Source of the DNA: Thermovibrio sp.
GTDB lineage: Bacteria > Aquificota > Aquificia > Desulfurobacteriales > Desulfurobacteriaceae
NCBI GenBank assembly: GCA_015490195.1
Contig: WFYG01000044.1
Coordinates: 30,755-94,754 of the forward strand
Direction: 5' to 3'
DNA: 64,000 nt
Positions 56,133 to 64,000 of the stretch are shown one piece after another (the first letter of the stretch is position 1; the number at the start of each line of letters is the position of its first letter). The notes beneath the pieces were generated by a model that saw nothing but the letters and a program-made list of their open reading frames with translations, did no database searches and was not told the DNA's origin. Both the position numbers and the translations under genes were made by a program.

Positions 56133-57215
56133 ATGAAAAGAAGCCTTTATATGGGGGGACTACCGGGAGCAATGTCCCGTAGGGGTTTCCTCAGGGCCTG
56201 TGCTATAGCTACAGCTGCAATGGGGCTTCCTATGGAAATGATTCCAAAAGTTGCAGAAGCAGCTTCTGATCCGAAAAGGCCCAGTGTAGTGTGGTTACAG
56301 TTTCAGGAGTGTACCGGGTGTTCAGAGAGTTTGCTTAGAGCTTCACACCCAGACGTAGCTACACTGATACTTGACCTTATTTCACTTGACTATCATGAAA
56401 CCCTTATGGCAGCAGCGGGAAAGCAAGCGGAAGAAGACCTTGATAAGGCAATAGAGAAAGGAAACTACATCCTTGTTGTAGAGGGAGGAATTCCACTTAA
56501 AGACGGAGGAGTTTACTGTAAAATTGCAGGAAAAACGGCCGTAGAGATTCTGAAGCGTGCGGCTGAAAAAGCCTTAGCAATAATATCTATTGGAACCTGT
56601 GCTTCTTACGGTGGTATTCAAGCTGCAAGACCCAACCCGACTGGTGCTGTAGGAGTTTCCGACATTATCAAGGATAAACCTATCATCAACGTTCCAGGAT
56701 GTCCTCCAAACCCTGAAAACTTCCTGTCAACAGTTCTCTACTACTTAACTTTTAAAAAGCTTCCGCCAACGGATAAGTTTGGAAGACCTTTATTTGCTTA
56801 CGGAAGGAAGATTCACGACCACTGTGAGAGAAGGCCACACTTTGACGAAGGTCGCTACGTTGAGCAGTTCGGAGACGTTGGCCACAGGCTCGGTTTCTGT
56901 CTCTACAAAGTGGGATGTAAAGGGCCCGAAACTTACTCTAACTGTCCCGTAATCAGGTTCAATGATGTAGAGGTATGGCCGGTATCCGTTGGTAACGGAT
57001 GTTACGGATGTACAGAGCCAAACTTCTGGGATACCATGACTCCGTTCCACAAGAGGTTGCCTAACGTTAGAATACCTGGTGCTGGTAAAGGGATTCAGGC
57101 AAGTGCTACAGAGATTGGAAAAGCTGCTCTTGGAGTTACTGCTGCCGCACTTGCAATCCACGCCGGTGTTGGTATAGCTAAAAGACTTGCAACAGGTTCA
57201 AAATCTGAAGAGTAA
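56133..57215 (+). CDS. Uptake [NiFe] hydrogenase small subunit, Tat-exported
   Basis: Group 1 periplasmic-facing hydrogenase small subunit. Tat signal MSRRGFLRACAIATAAMG, proximal cluster EECTG-type motif (FQECTGCSESLLR), IGTCASYGG, PGCPPNPENF and the medial/distal cluster region with HDHCERRPHF...NCPV and YGCTEPNFWD. A C-terminal hydrophobic helix (GVTAAALAIHAGVGIAKRL) would anchor it in the membrane next to the cytochrome b. 360 aa. Confidence 0.95.
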   Translation: MKRSLYMGGLPGAMSRRGFLRACAIATAAMGLPMEMIPKVAEAASDPKRPSVVWLQFQECTGCSESLLRASHPDVATLILDLISLDYHETLMAAAGKQAEEDLDKAIEKGNYILVVEGGIPLKDGGVYCKIAGKTAVEILKRAAEKALAIISIGTCASYGGIQAARPNPTGAVGVSDIIKDKPIINVPGCPPNPENFLSTVLYYLTFKKLPPTDKFGRPLFAYGRKIHDHCERRPHFDEGRYVEQFGDVGHRLGFCLYKVGCKGPETYSNCPVIRFNDVEVWPVSVGNGCYGCTEPNFWDTMTPFHKRLPNVRIPGAGKGIQASATEIGKAALGVTAAALAIHAGVGIAKRLATGSKSEE

Positions 57216-57240
57216 AAAACCCAAAATGGGGAGGTAAGAA

Positions 57241-58986
57241 ATGGCTAACAGAGTAGTAGTTGACCCGATTACGAGGATAGAGGGTCACCTTAGGATAGAG
57301 GTTGTTCCTGAAAACGGCTTTATAAAACAAGCTTATTCTTCATCTCAGATGTGGAGGGGAATTGAGGTTATCCTTCAAGGTAGAGACCCAGATGACGCAT
57401 GGATGTTCGCCCAGAGAATCTGCGGTGTATGTACAACGGTTCACGCAATAGCTTCTGTAAGGTCTATTGAAAACGCTCTTCAATTAGAAGTTCCTTATAA
57501 TGCTCAAATGGTGAGGAACCTTATAATTGCCGGACACTTGCTTCACGACCACATCGTCCACTTCTACCACCTTTCAGCTTTAGACTGGGTAGACGTTGTT
57601 TCTGCCCTTAAGGCAGACCCTCAGAAGGCTGCAAAGATCGCAGAGAGCTACCAGAACTGGAAACTGAACGGAGCTTCTATCTTTAAGGCTGTTCAGGATA
57701 AGCTTAAGAAGTTCGTTGAGAGCGGACAGTTAGGTCCGTTTGCCAACGGTTACTGGGGCCACCCTGCAATGAAACTTCCACCAGAGGTTAACTTAATTGC
57801 AGTAACCCACTACCTCCAGGCACTTGACTTCCAGAGGAAGGCCGACCAGGCAATTGCAATCCTTGGCGGAAAGAACCCACACATCCAGAACCTTGCAGTA
57901 GGTGGCGTTTCAACTGCCATCAACCCAGACAACGAAGCAACCCTCAACATGGAGCGTCTCTACTACATTAAACAGCTCCTTGAAGAGGTCAGAGACTTTG
58001 TTCACAACTGCTACGTTCCGGACGTTATCGCAATTGCTGCTTTCTACAAAGACTGGCTCCAGTACGGTAGGGGAGTTGATAACTACCTCGCAGTTCCAGA
58101 TCTTCCTCAGGATACAAAAGGTGAAGTCTTTGACCTTCCTGGGGGAACTATCTTCGGTGGAGACCTTTCAACAGTTAGGCCTATTAAGAGCTTCAACGAT
58201 GAGTACTTCATTAAGAACGTAAGGGAGAACATTACCCACGCCTGGTATAAGGGAGACTGGACAAGGCATCCGTGGGATGAGGATACAGTTCCAGACTACA
58301 CTGGAATGCCGGGTGGCTACGTTGATCCCAACGGTAAGTACTCCTGGACGAAAGCTCCAAGGTTTATGAAGGGGAACGACTACGTCCCAATGCAGGTTGG
58401 GCCTCTTGCTCAGATTCTTGTCGGATACGCTCAGGGACATAAGCTCATTAAGAAGTACGTTGACCAGGCACTCTCTGACCTTAAGAGCGTTCTTTCCCTT
58501 CTTGGAGAAAGCTCTGACGGTATTGACATCAATGTTCTCCAGTCCACTCCAGGAAGGCACCTTGCAAGGGCCCTCAGGGCTAAGGTTGCTTCCGATCTTG
58601 CACTGAAACAGTGGGAGCAGCTTGTTGACAACATTGGCCGTGGCGACCTTGAGATCTACAATCCGCCAAGCTACCCTGCCGGCGAAATTAAGGGTTGTGG
58701 TTTCCACGAGGCTCCAAGGGGAACTCTCTCCCACTGGACTGTAATTGAAAACGGTAAGATTAAGAACTACCAGGCAGTTGTTCCTTCAACCTGGAACTCC
58801 TCTCCGATGGACGATAAGGGACAGCACGGTCCATACGAGGCATCCCTCATCGGTAACCCACTCGCAGATCCTGAGAAGCCCCTTGAGGTTCTCAGAACTG
58901 TTCACTCCTTTGACCCCTGTATCGCCTGTGCCGTTCACCTTGTCGATCCGGAAGGAAACGAGATTACGAAGATTAAAGTCCTTTAA
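57241..58986 (+). CDS. Uptake [NiFe] hydrogenase large subunit
   Basis: Catalytic subunit with RICGVCTTVHA and DPCIACAVH as the Ni ligand pairs, DPITRIEGHLRIEV at the N-terminus and GCGFHEAPRGTLSHW. A 15-residue tail (LVDPEGNEITKIKVL) follows the final His and would be removed by the protease encoded at 59748. 581 aa, typical of group 1. Exported by hitch-hiking on the small subunit's Tat signal. Confidence 0.96.
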   Translation: MANRVVVDPITRIEGHLRIEVVPENGFIKQAYSSSQMWRGIEVILQGRDPDDAWMFAQRICGVCTTVHAIASVRSIENALQLEVPYNAQMVRNLIIAGHLLHDHIVHFYHLSALDWVDVVSALKADPQKAAKIAESYQNWKLNGASIFKAVQDKLKKFVESGQLGPFANGYWGHPAMKLPPEVNLIAVTHYLQALDFQRKADQAIAILGGKNPHIQNLAVGGVSTAINPDNEATLNMERLYYIKQLLEEVRDFVHNCYVPDVIAIAAFYKDWLQYGRGVDNYLAVPDLPQDTKGEVFDLPGGTIFGGDLSTVRPIKSFNDEYFIKNVRENITHAWYKGDWTRHPWDEDTVPDYTGMPGGYVDPNGKYSWTKAPRFMKGNDYVPMQVGPLAQILVGYAQGHKLIKKYVDQALSDLKSVLSLLGESSDGIDINVLQSTPGRHLARALRAKVASDLALKQWEQLVDNIGRGDLEIYNPPSYPAGEIKGCGFHEAPRGTLSHWTVIENGKIKNYQAVVPSTWNSSPMDDKGQHGPYEASLIGNPLADPEKPLEVLRTVHSFDPCIACAVHLVDPEGNEITKIKVL

Positions 58987-58990
58987 TTTC

Positions 58991-59011
58991 AGGGAGGGAG
59001 CTCCCCTCCCT
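58991..59011 (+). terminator. Hairpin between large subunit and cytochrome b genes
   Basis: AGGGAGGG/CCCTCCCT, a perfect 8-bp stem with loop AGCTC and no T-tract. More likely an mRNA-stabilising or partial stop element within the operon than a full terminator. It contains GGAGCTCC. Confidence 0.5.
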
Positions 59012-59036
59012 CCTAAAGCCAATGAGGAGGGAAAAA

Positions 59037-59684
59037 ATGGCTGTTTACGAGAAGAAATACGTCTGGAGCATACTCCTGAGGCTCTTTCACTGGACGTTTG
59101 CTCCTTCAATATTCACCCTCATAGTTACAGGTCTTTACATCCACTGGCCCTGGACAAACACCTGGCTTGAAGGAAGCCACCAGTTTACAATGGCTACAAT
59201 GCGCTGGATCCACTTCATAGCTGGAATGCTCTTCACCTGCGCAGTCCTTGCAAGGCTCTACCTGTGGTTCTTCGGTAACAAATACGAGAGGGTCTGGGAC
59301 TTCCTTCCCATAACCGGCAGAAACATAAAAAACCTCTTTTCAACACTCATTTACTACGCTTACCTTACAGACCACCACGAGGAGAGGCTCGGCCACAACG
59401 CCCTTGCCGGAACTGCCTACTTCTTCACAATTCTTCTTGCCATTGTTCAGTTTTTAACAGGCCTCTACCTCCTCTACCCAGAAGGAAGCATCTTTACGTC
59501 AATCGGTGCTTCACTTTTCGGAACACAGCAGGAGGCAAGGTTTATCCACTACATCCTTAACTGGTACTTCGCATGGTTTGCAATGGTTCATATCTACATA
59601 GTTATCTGGAACGACATCAAACATCCTGAAGGCCTTATCTCATCTATCTTTGACGGTTTTAAATTCGCAAAGAAAGAGCAGTAA
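59037..59684 (+). CDS. Hydrogenase cytochrome b subunit
   Basis: Di-heme b-type membrane subunit that passes electrons from the small subunit to quinone. About four helices with heme-ligand histidines in RLFHWTFAPSIF, MRWIHFIAGM and VHIYIVIWND. ATG 59037, behind GAGGAGGG, is preferred to 59022. A perfect terminator follows the gene. Confidence 0.92.
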   Translation: MAVYEKKYVWSILLRLFHWTFAPSIFTLIVTGLYIHWPWTNTWLEGSHQFTMATMRWIHFIAGMLFTCAVLARLYLWFFGNKYERVWDFLPITGRNIKNLFSTLIYYAYLTDHHEERLGHNALAGTAYFFTILLAIVQFLTGLYLLYPEGSIFTSIGASLFGTQQEARFIHYILNWYFAWFAMVHIYIVIWNDIKHPEGLISSIFDGFKFAKKEQ

Positions 59685-59706
59685 ATCAAATAGTTCTACA
59701 GAAGGG

Positions 59707-59733
59707 ATGGGGGAGTGGGGCTCCCCCATTTTT
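59707..59733 (+). terminator. Intrinsic terminator after the hydrogenase structural genes
   Basis: ATGGGGGAG/CTCCCCCAT, a 9-bp stem with loop TGGGG followed by TTTTT. It separates structural from maturation genes, though read-through is possible. Confidence 0.9.
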
Positions 59734-59747
59734 AATTTGGAGGAAAA

Positions 59748-60278
59748 ATGAAAATTGGTCTTATGGGAGTTGGAAACATTCTTCTGAGAGATGAGGGCTT
59801 TGGAGTAAAGCTTCTCTATCTGTTAAAGGCAAAGTACGATTTTCCCGAAAATGTTGTTCTGATAGATGGTGGAACTGCAGGAATTTTCCTCTCTCCTGAA
59901 ATAGACTACCTTGACAAGCTCTTAATCATTGACGTTGTAAAAGCTAAAGGAGAGCCCGGGGAAATAAAAATATACGAAAAAGAGGATTTCTTCATAGATA
60001 AACTTCCCTTGAAGCTCTCTCCCCACCAGTTGGGACTTCAGGAAGTTCTCCTTCTTAATGAAATTAAGGGAACCTGTCCGGAAGATGTAAAACTGATAGG
60101 AATTATTCCAAAATCTGTTGAGACTGGAACAGGATTGACACCTGAGCTTGAGGCAAAACTTCCAGAAGTTGAAGGAAGAGTTTTAGAAATTCTTAAAGAG
60201 TGGGGAGTAGAGCCAAAGTTAAAGGAAAGGCCGGAAGACCCAAACATCTGGTGGGAAGAAAAGGTAAAGGAGGCTTAA
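59748..60278 (+). CDS. Hydrogenase maturation endopeptidase (HyaD/HupD)
   Basis: Removes the C-terminal tail of the large subunit after nickel insertion. The N-terminal LMGVGNILLRDEGFGVKL with the nickel-sensing Glu/Asp and LSPHQLGLQEVLLL with the His are the family motifs. 176 aa. Its natural substrate here is the large subunit at 57241; the Frh-like large subunit has no tail to cut. Confidence 0.93.
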   Translation: MKIGLMGVGNILLRDEGFGVKLLYLLKAKYDFPENVVLIDGGTAGIFLSPEIDYLDKLLIIDVVKAKGEPGEIKIYEKEDFFIDKLPLKLSPHQLGLQEVLLLNEIKGTCPEDVKLIGIIPKSVETGTGLTPELEAKLPEVEGRVLEILKEWGVEPKLKERPEDPNIWWEEKVKEA

Positions 60279-60515
60279 ATGTGCGTGGGAGTTCCCATGA
60301 AGGTTGTTGAGATTAACTACCCCATGGCCGTTGCGGAGGCGAAAGGGGTTAGAAGAACTATCAGCCTTATGCTTCTTCCAGAAGATGAGGTTAAAGAGGG
60401 AGACTACGTGATGGTTCATGTAGGGAACGCTATAGAGAAGATAGACGAGAAGGCGGCAGAGGAGATATGGCAGGCGTTGGATGAGGTTCTTGAAGCCCTT
60501 GAAGGGGAAGGGTAA
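60279..60515 (+). CDS. hypC: Hydrogenase assembly chaperone HypC
   Basis: Starts MCVGVPMKVVEI with the essential Cys2, and GDYVMVHVGNAIEKID is characteristic. 78 aa. Carries the Fe(CN)2CO unit with HypD (not in window). It begins on the base after the protease stop and ends in TAATG with hypA. Confidence 0.95.
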   Translation: MCVGVPMKVVEINYPMAVAEAKGVRRTISLMLLPEDEVKEGDYVMVHVGNAIEKIDEKAAEEIWQALDEVLEALEGEG

Positions 60516-60865
60516 TGCACGAAACGTCTCTTGCAATGGGTCTTTTAGACTCCCTGAATCAGATGGCAGAGAAGGAAAAAGCAAAGAAGGTTTTAAAGGT
60601 TCGTGTAAAGATAGGGAAGCTTTCAGGAATTGTTGTTGACTCTTTCGTTTTTGCATTTAACGCCCTGAAAGAGCAGTTCCCAAAGTTAGCAGGAGCAGAG
60701 CTAATAGTTGAGGAGACGCCGATTCTCTACAGGTGTAACGAGTGTGGTAAGGAGTTTGAAGTTGAGACGGTTTTCTTTCCTGAGTGCCCCCAGTGTGGTT
60801 CTATAAATTTAAAACTCCTCTCAGGTGAAGAGCTTGAAGTTGTAGATGCTGAAATAGAGGTGTAG
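60515..60865 (+). CDS. hypA: Nickel-insertion protein HypA
   Basis: N-terminal MHETSLAMGLLD (nickel ligand His2) and a zinc site CNECGKEF...CPQCGS. 116 aa, standard. Works with HypB, encoded two genes downstream. Confidence 0.95.
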   Translation: MHETSLAMGLLDSLNQMAEKEKAKKVLKVRVKIGKLSGIVVDSFVFAFNALKEQFPKLAGAELIVEETPILYRCNECGKEFEVETVFFPECPQCGSINLKLLSGEELEVVDAEIEV

Positions 60866-61561
60866 ATGAGGGTTAAGGAGATATTCAACAGCGATTTTGC
60901 CGTTTACTATGAAAAGTTTATAAACAGGCTTTCAAGCCCTGTTCAGGTCAACAGATGGAGGAGAGCTCTAATAAGGGGAGCTCTCTCTGTAGTTCCAGAG
61001 CCTGAGGTTATAGTTGACTTCTGCTCCGGTGCCGGGAATATGGGGGAGCTCCTCCTTGAAGAAAAACCGGGAGTGAAAATTCTGAACTGTGATATAAGCA
61101 AACCGCTTCTTCATCTTGCCAGAGAGAGACTGGAAAATAGCGGCTATTATATATGTTCTGATAACAGATTTTTCCCTTTAAGAAATTCTGTAGTTGACGT
61201 TCTCTTTTCCTCTTTTTGCGTCAGGAATTCACCGGAACCGTATCTTACAGTTTCAGAGTCTTTGAGAGTTTTGAGAAAAGGTGGTGTTTGGGCTGTTCTT
61301 GATTTCTTCAAGCCCAATAAAGGAGACATGTTGTTTAAGTTGAACAACTACCTGTTTAAAAGCTTTATGAATTTGAGCCGCCTTATAACAAAGAGCAAAG
61401 AGGCCATTGATTACCTGTTTGAGTCTATAGAGAACTTCTTTACAATGTCTGAATTTGTTGCTCTCCTCAATAAAAGCGGCTTCAGGGTTCTGGCAGCTCA
61501 GGAATTCATGGGAGGGGTTGCAGGGGGAGTAATAGCGATAAAGGAGGTAGAAAATGTGTGA
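60866..61561 (+). CDS. Class I SAM methyltransferase, UbiE/MenG-like
   Basis: SAM-binding motif I VIVDFCSGAGNMGELLL, motif II region and VLRKGGVWAVLDFFKP, followed by a C-terminal SIENFFTMSEFVALLNKSGF...GGVAGGVIAIK. These resemble UbiE/MenG methyltransferases of menaquinone synthesis (which have RVLKPGG-type and TGGI-type motifs). Unusually it lies between hypA and hypB, overlapping hypB by eight bases. Quinone methylation would fit the quinone-reducing hydrogenase, but the substrate is inferred. Confidence 0.65.
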   Translation: MRVKEIFNSDFAVYYEKFINRLSSPVQVNRWRRALIRGALSVVPEPEVIVDFCSGAGNMGELLLEEKPGVKILNCDISKPLLHLARERLENSGYYICSDNRFFPLRNSVVDVLFSSFCVRNSPEPYLTVSESLRVLRKGGVWAVLDFFKPNKGDMLFKLNNYLFKSFMNLSRLITKSKEAIDYLFESIENFFTMSEFVALLNKSGFRVLAAQEFMGGVAGGVIAIKEVENV

Positions 61562-62318
61562 TGTATGCGGGTGCGGACAGCACGACCACAGCCACGAACA
61601 CGACCACTTTGTAGTTTCAGACGACACAACTAAGAGGAACGTTGAGATTAAGAAGAGTCTTTTGAGTGAGAACGAAAGGGTTGCACAGTCAAACAGGGAA
61701 CACTTTGACCGCCACGGGATTCTTGCCATAAACCTTATAAGCTCTCCGGGTTCTGGAAAGACGACTCTCCTTGAGAAGACCATTGAAGCCCTGAAAAATG
61801 AGCTGAAGATAGGAGTTCTTGAAGGAGACATTGAAACAGAAAGGGATGCTGAAAGGGTAAGGGCAAAAGGGGCTGCTGCTGTTCAGCTTACAACTGGAGG
61901 TGCCTGCCACCTTGAGGCTCCTTTAGTCCACAAAGGATTCCATGCCCTTGAGAAACAGATGGATGGCTACCCTGATGTCCTCTTTATTGAGAACGTTGGA
62001 AACCTTGTCTGCCCGTCTTCTTTCTACTTAGGAGAGCACATAAGGGTTGTTCTCATCTCCGTTCCTGAGGGTGAGGACAAGCCGGCCAAGTATCCGAAGG
62101 CCTTTAAAACGTCAGATGTTTTCATTATTACAAAGTCAGACCTCCTTCCCTACTTTGACTTTGACGTTGAGAAGGTAAAACAGGAAGCTCTCTCTCTCAA
62201 TCCGAACCTAAAGGTTTTTGTCGTTTCGGCAAAGACCGGTGAGGGTCTTGAAGATTGGTTCAACTTCCTGAGGGAGAAGGTTTCTGAGAAGAAGGGAGAG
62301 AAGGTTAGCGGGGGTTAG
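61554..62318 (+). CDS. hypB: Hydrogenase nickel GTPase HypB
   Basis: Delivers nickel with HypA. N-terminal CDVCGCG high-affinity Ni motif, a short His-rich stretch (HDHSHEHDH), P-loop SSPGSGKTTLLE, GDIETERDAERV, the metal site GGACHLEA and NKSD-type TKSDLL. 254 aa. The end of the gene overlaps the convergent cytochrome gene by 14 bases. Confidence 0.96.
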   Translation: MCDVCGCGQHDHSHEHDHFVVSDDTTKRNVEIKKSLLSENERVAQSNREHFDRHGILAINLISSPGSGKTTLLEKTIEALKNELKIGVLEGDIETERDAERVRAKGAAAVQLTTGGACHLEAPLVHKGFHALEKQMDGYPDVLFIENVGNLVCPSSFYLGEHIRVVLISVPEGEDKPAKYPKAFKTSDVFIITKSDLLPYFDFDVEKVKQEALSLNPNLKVFVVSAKTGEGLEDWFNFLREKVSEKKGEKVSGG

Positions 62319-62592
62319 AGCTCCCCGCCCTCTCCTTCTCCGGCCCCAAGTACTTTGACAGGTAGTCAACTATCTCCTTCTCCTCTTTCTCTGTTACCTC
62401 AAGGCCGTAGTCCTTCATCTCTTCAACTACGTCCTCCCACTCCTTCCTGCTTATTCCCTTTGACTCAATCAGGTTCTTAAGGCCGTGGCAGGCCTGACAC
62501 TTCCTCTCAACGAGGCATTTCCCCTTACCTTGGGGGAGCTCCCCTGCAGAGACGGCTGAAAAGAGGAAAAGGATAAGAACCGCTGCTCCCAC
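62305..62592 (-). CDS. Small c-type cytochrome (SorB-like)
   Basis: Signal peptide (AAVLILFLFSAVSAG), one heme-binding CQACH and a distal Met candidate in EEMKDYG. About 75 mature residues, periplasmic. GTG start on the stop region of the sulfite-dehydrogenase gene, so coupled to it; likely the electron acceptor of that enzyme, as SorB is for SorA. Confidence 0.8.
   Translation of the reverse strand: MGAAVLILFLFSAVSAGELPQGKGKCLVERKCQACHGLKNLIESKGISRKEWEDVVEEMKDYGLEVTEKEEKEIVDYLSKYLGPEKERAGSSNPR
62308..62328. terminator. Hairpin shared by hypB and the cytochrome gene
   Basis: GCGGGG/CCCCGC, a 6-bp stem with a nine-base loop spanning both convergent stop regions. No T-tract; possible bidirectional stop. 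Confidence 0.4.
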
Positions 62593-63803
62593 TAAACCAC
62601 CTCCAGCTCTACTCTATCAACGCCGTTCCACTCGTAACCTTTAGGGTTCCAGCGGGAAGTCCCGTCAAGGGGCTGTCCCCTTCCCCAGTCGTCAATGGCC
62701 CTTGAAAGGAGCTCCACTTTTCCCTTTCTAAGCCTCAAGTCGGCCTCCCAGAAGTACCAGCCGTATGGACCGTAGTCCTTGACTATCTTTGCCCTGAGCC
62801 AGCTATTCCCCCTATCCGCCGATACGTAAACCTCCCTGATCGGAACGGTTCCGTCGTTGAAGGCAACTCCCCTAACCTTTACGTTTCCGGACTTAACCCT
62901 GTCAAACTCCCTCGGGAAGAAAATTACAGACTTTGTTCTCATCCTCCAGTTTGGCCTGCTGTTTTTGGGGGTGAACTGCCTCGGGGAGAGCTCCCCCGGC
63001 TTAACGGGAAAGAGGGGAACCCTGTAGGCCTTCTGCTGGAACTTTGATGGGGTCTCAACGTGCGTCAGGCAGATTTCGGTGAGCCACTTTATGTTCATCG
63101 TTCCGTAGTAGCCGGGTATGACGAGCCTTACAGGTCCTCCGTGGACTGCCGGTATGGGCTCGCCGTTCATCTCAACGGCCAGAATTGCCCTCCTTACGGC
63201 GTCGTGGAAGGGAACGCTGTGGACGAAGTCAGGTCCTCTCCTAATGAGGGGCCTGTCCTTTCCGTCTGCGGTTATGAACCTTACAAACCTTGAAGGTTTC
63301 ACAGAGAGGTAGTCAAGGACGTCTGAAAGCCTCACCCCCTTCCACCTAACGTTTCCCATTCCTCCGTACTTCCACTGGGTTCCGGGGGTTTTGGCCTTTT
63401 TAGCGTAGAACGCTCTTCCGTTCCCTGAACACTGGAGGACGCAGGTAATCTCAACCATATCCATCTTCTTTAGCTCACCTACAGTTATCTTCCCCGGCCT
63501 CTCAACAAGCCCCGTAACCCTTACGCTCCAGCTGTCGTCAATGATGGGCGAGAGGGTGGCCATAAAGGAGTTGGGCCCAACTATCGGGAAGTGGTTCCTC
63601 GTAAAGAGTATCTCCTTCGGGGTAATCTCGTACTTCCTCAGAAGCTCAAGGGGAGTCTCCATAACGGCAAACCTTGGGCTGTGAACTATCATCCTCGGAT
63701 CCTTCCCGGGAATGGGAACGGCTTCTGCCCTTGCCGGCCCCCTTCCAAATGTAAAGAGTGCAGCGTAGAAAAGAGAAGCCTTAAGGAAATCTCTCCTGTC
63801 CAT
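62592..63803 (-). CDS. Sulfite oxidase-family molybdoenzyme (SorA/SoxC-like)
   Basis: Tat signal (MDRRDFLKASLFYAALFT), then the sulfite-oxidase Mo-pterin domain with the Cys ligand in ITCVLQCSGNGRAFY, GGMGNVRWKGVRL and HGGPVRLVIPGYYG, and the C-terminal Mo-co dimerisation domain (VRGVAFNDGTVPIREVYVSADRG). 403 aa. With the cytochrome behind it, it looks like a SorAB sulfite dehydrogenase in the periplasm; a SoxCD-type role cannot be excluded from sequence alone. Confidence 0.88.
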   Translation of the reverse strand: MDRRDFLKASLFYAALFTFGRGPARAEAVPIPGKDPRMIVHSPRFAVMETPLELLRKYEITPKEILFTRNHFPIVGPNSFMATLSPIIDDSWSVRVTGLVERPGKITVGELKKMDMVEITCVLQCSGNGRAFYAKKAKTPGTQWKYGGMGNVRWKGVRLSDVLDYLSVKPSRFVRFITADGKDRPLIRRGPDFVHSVPFHDAVRRAILAVEMNGEPIPAVHGGPVRLVIPGYYGTMNIKWLTEICLTHVETPSKFQQKAYRVPLFPVKPGELSPRQFTPKNSRPNWRMRTKSVIFFPREFDRVKSGNVKVRGVAFNDGTVPIREVYVSADRGNSWLRAKIVKDYGPYGWYFWEADLRLRKGKVELLSRAIDDWGRGQPLDGTSRWNPKGYEWNGVDRVELEVV

Positions 63804-63871
63804 AACAGCTCCTTCCTCCTCCTTTCCGTTATTATATTATTTTCCCACACAGGAAAGCAGAGAGGTAACAG

Positions 63872-64000
63872 TTGAGGCTTCTAACCGCCGCACTTACCCT
63901 TCTTATTCCCGTTAACGCTTTTGCTTTAACACCTTCTCAGCTGAAAGTTCTAATACTGAAACGCTCTTTAAAGCTAAAAGTTAAGGAAGAGCAGGTTAAA
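63872..64000 (+). CDS. Exported protein, 3' truncated by window end
   Basis: TTG start with AGAGAGG upstream, then a signal peptide (LLTAALTLLIPVNAFA) and 25 further residues (LTPSQLKVLILKRSLK...). The frame is still open at base 64000, so the gene continues outside. Divergent from sorA. Too little remains to name a family. Confidence 0.55.
   Translation, partial: MRLLTAALTLLIPVNAFALTPSQLKVLILKRSLKLKVKEEQVK

Overview
This looks like the chromosome of an anaerobic, thermophilic, hydrogen-oxidising bacterium, most likely Aquificota of the Desulfurobacteriaceae type (Thermovibrio/Desulfurobacterium-like). That placement is inference from several traits: Lys/Glu-rich proteins, tightly overlapping genes, a metal-type KDO8P synthase, flagella, two [NiFe] hydrogenases (one of F420-reducing-hydrogenase architecture) and a Cst-type CRISPR system. 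I see no rRNA, tRNA, insertion sequence or prophage.

Layout. (1) 1-9.4 kb: a type I-B (Cst/Tneap) CRISPR-Cas locus, cas8-cas7-cas5-cas3-cas4-cas1-cas2, then a leader with a strong promoter and an array of 25 repeats and 24 spacers. The last repeat is degenerate and overlaps the stop codon of a previously unlisted 57-aa membrane-protein ORF on the minus strand. (2) 9.6-13.4 kb: flgK-flgL behind a sigma28-like promoter, then a PD-(D/E)XK-like nuclease candidate and an exported protein. (3) 13.4-17.6 kb, minus: a housekeeping operon rluB-kdsA-nth-pncB-cmk. (4) 17.6-21.6 kb, plus: deoC-ribF-era-two small membrane proteins-rsuA. (5) 21.5-28 kb: mixed genes, including a stand-alone protoglobin, an internally deleted MscS channel, a thioredoxin-fold DUF255 protein, a KamA-like radical SAM enzyme and an MBL-fold hydrolase. 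(6) 28-36 kb: secA, an NlpC/P60 hydrolase, HtrA protease and a sigma factor, converging on motA-motB-motB. (7) 36.2-40.9 kb: a hairpin-rich intergenic stretch, a lytic transglycosylase, a tyrosine recombinase that has lost its catalytic residues, scpA, a CBS protein and a PPGHP-repeat lipoprotein. (8) 41-45.5 kb: a four-cluster ferredoxin fused to a molybdopterin oxidoreductase, with a transglutaminase-like exported protein. (9) 45.5-50.5 kb: groESL under a CIRCE element, a diguanylate cyclase, glyA and rpiB. (10) 50.5-62.3 kb: the hydrogenase region, hypF, a cytosolic Frh-like hydrogenase (large, small, FrhB-like), an ArsR-type regulator, a Tat-exported uptake hydrogenase with cytochrome b, its protease, hypC, hypA, a UbiE-like methyltransferase and hypB. 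(11) 62.3-63.8 kb, minus: a SorAB-like sulfite dehydrogenase, then the start of one more exported protein.

How it fits together. The membrane hydrogenase feeds H2 electrons through cytochrome b to quinone, and the adjacent UbiE-like enzyme may help make menaquinone. The molybdoenzymes handle sulfur-type substrates. The Frh-like enzyme would reduce a cytosolic acceptor that the sequence does not identify. A DNA-level feature runs through everything: the palindrome GGAGCTCC recurs in genes of both strands, in two reading frames, and inside several terminator hairpins, far above chance.
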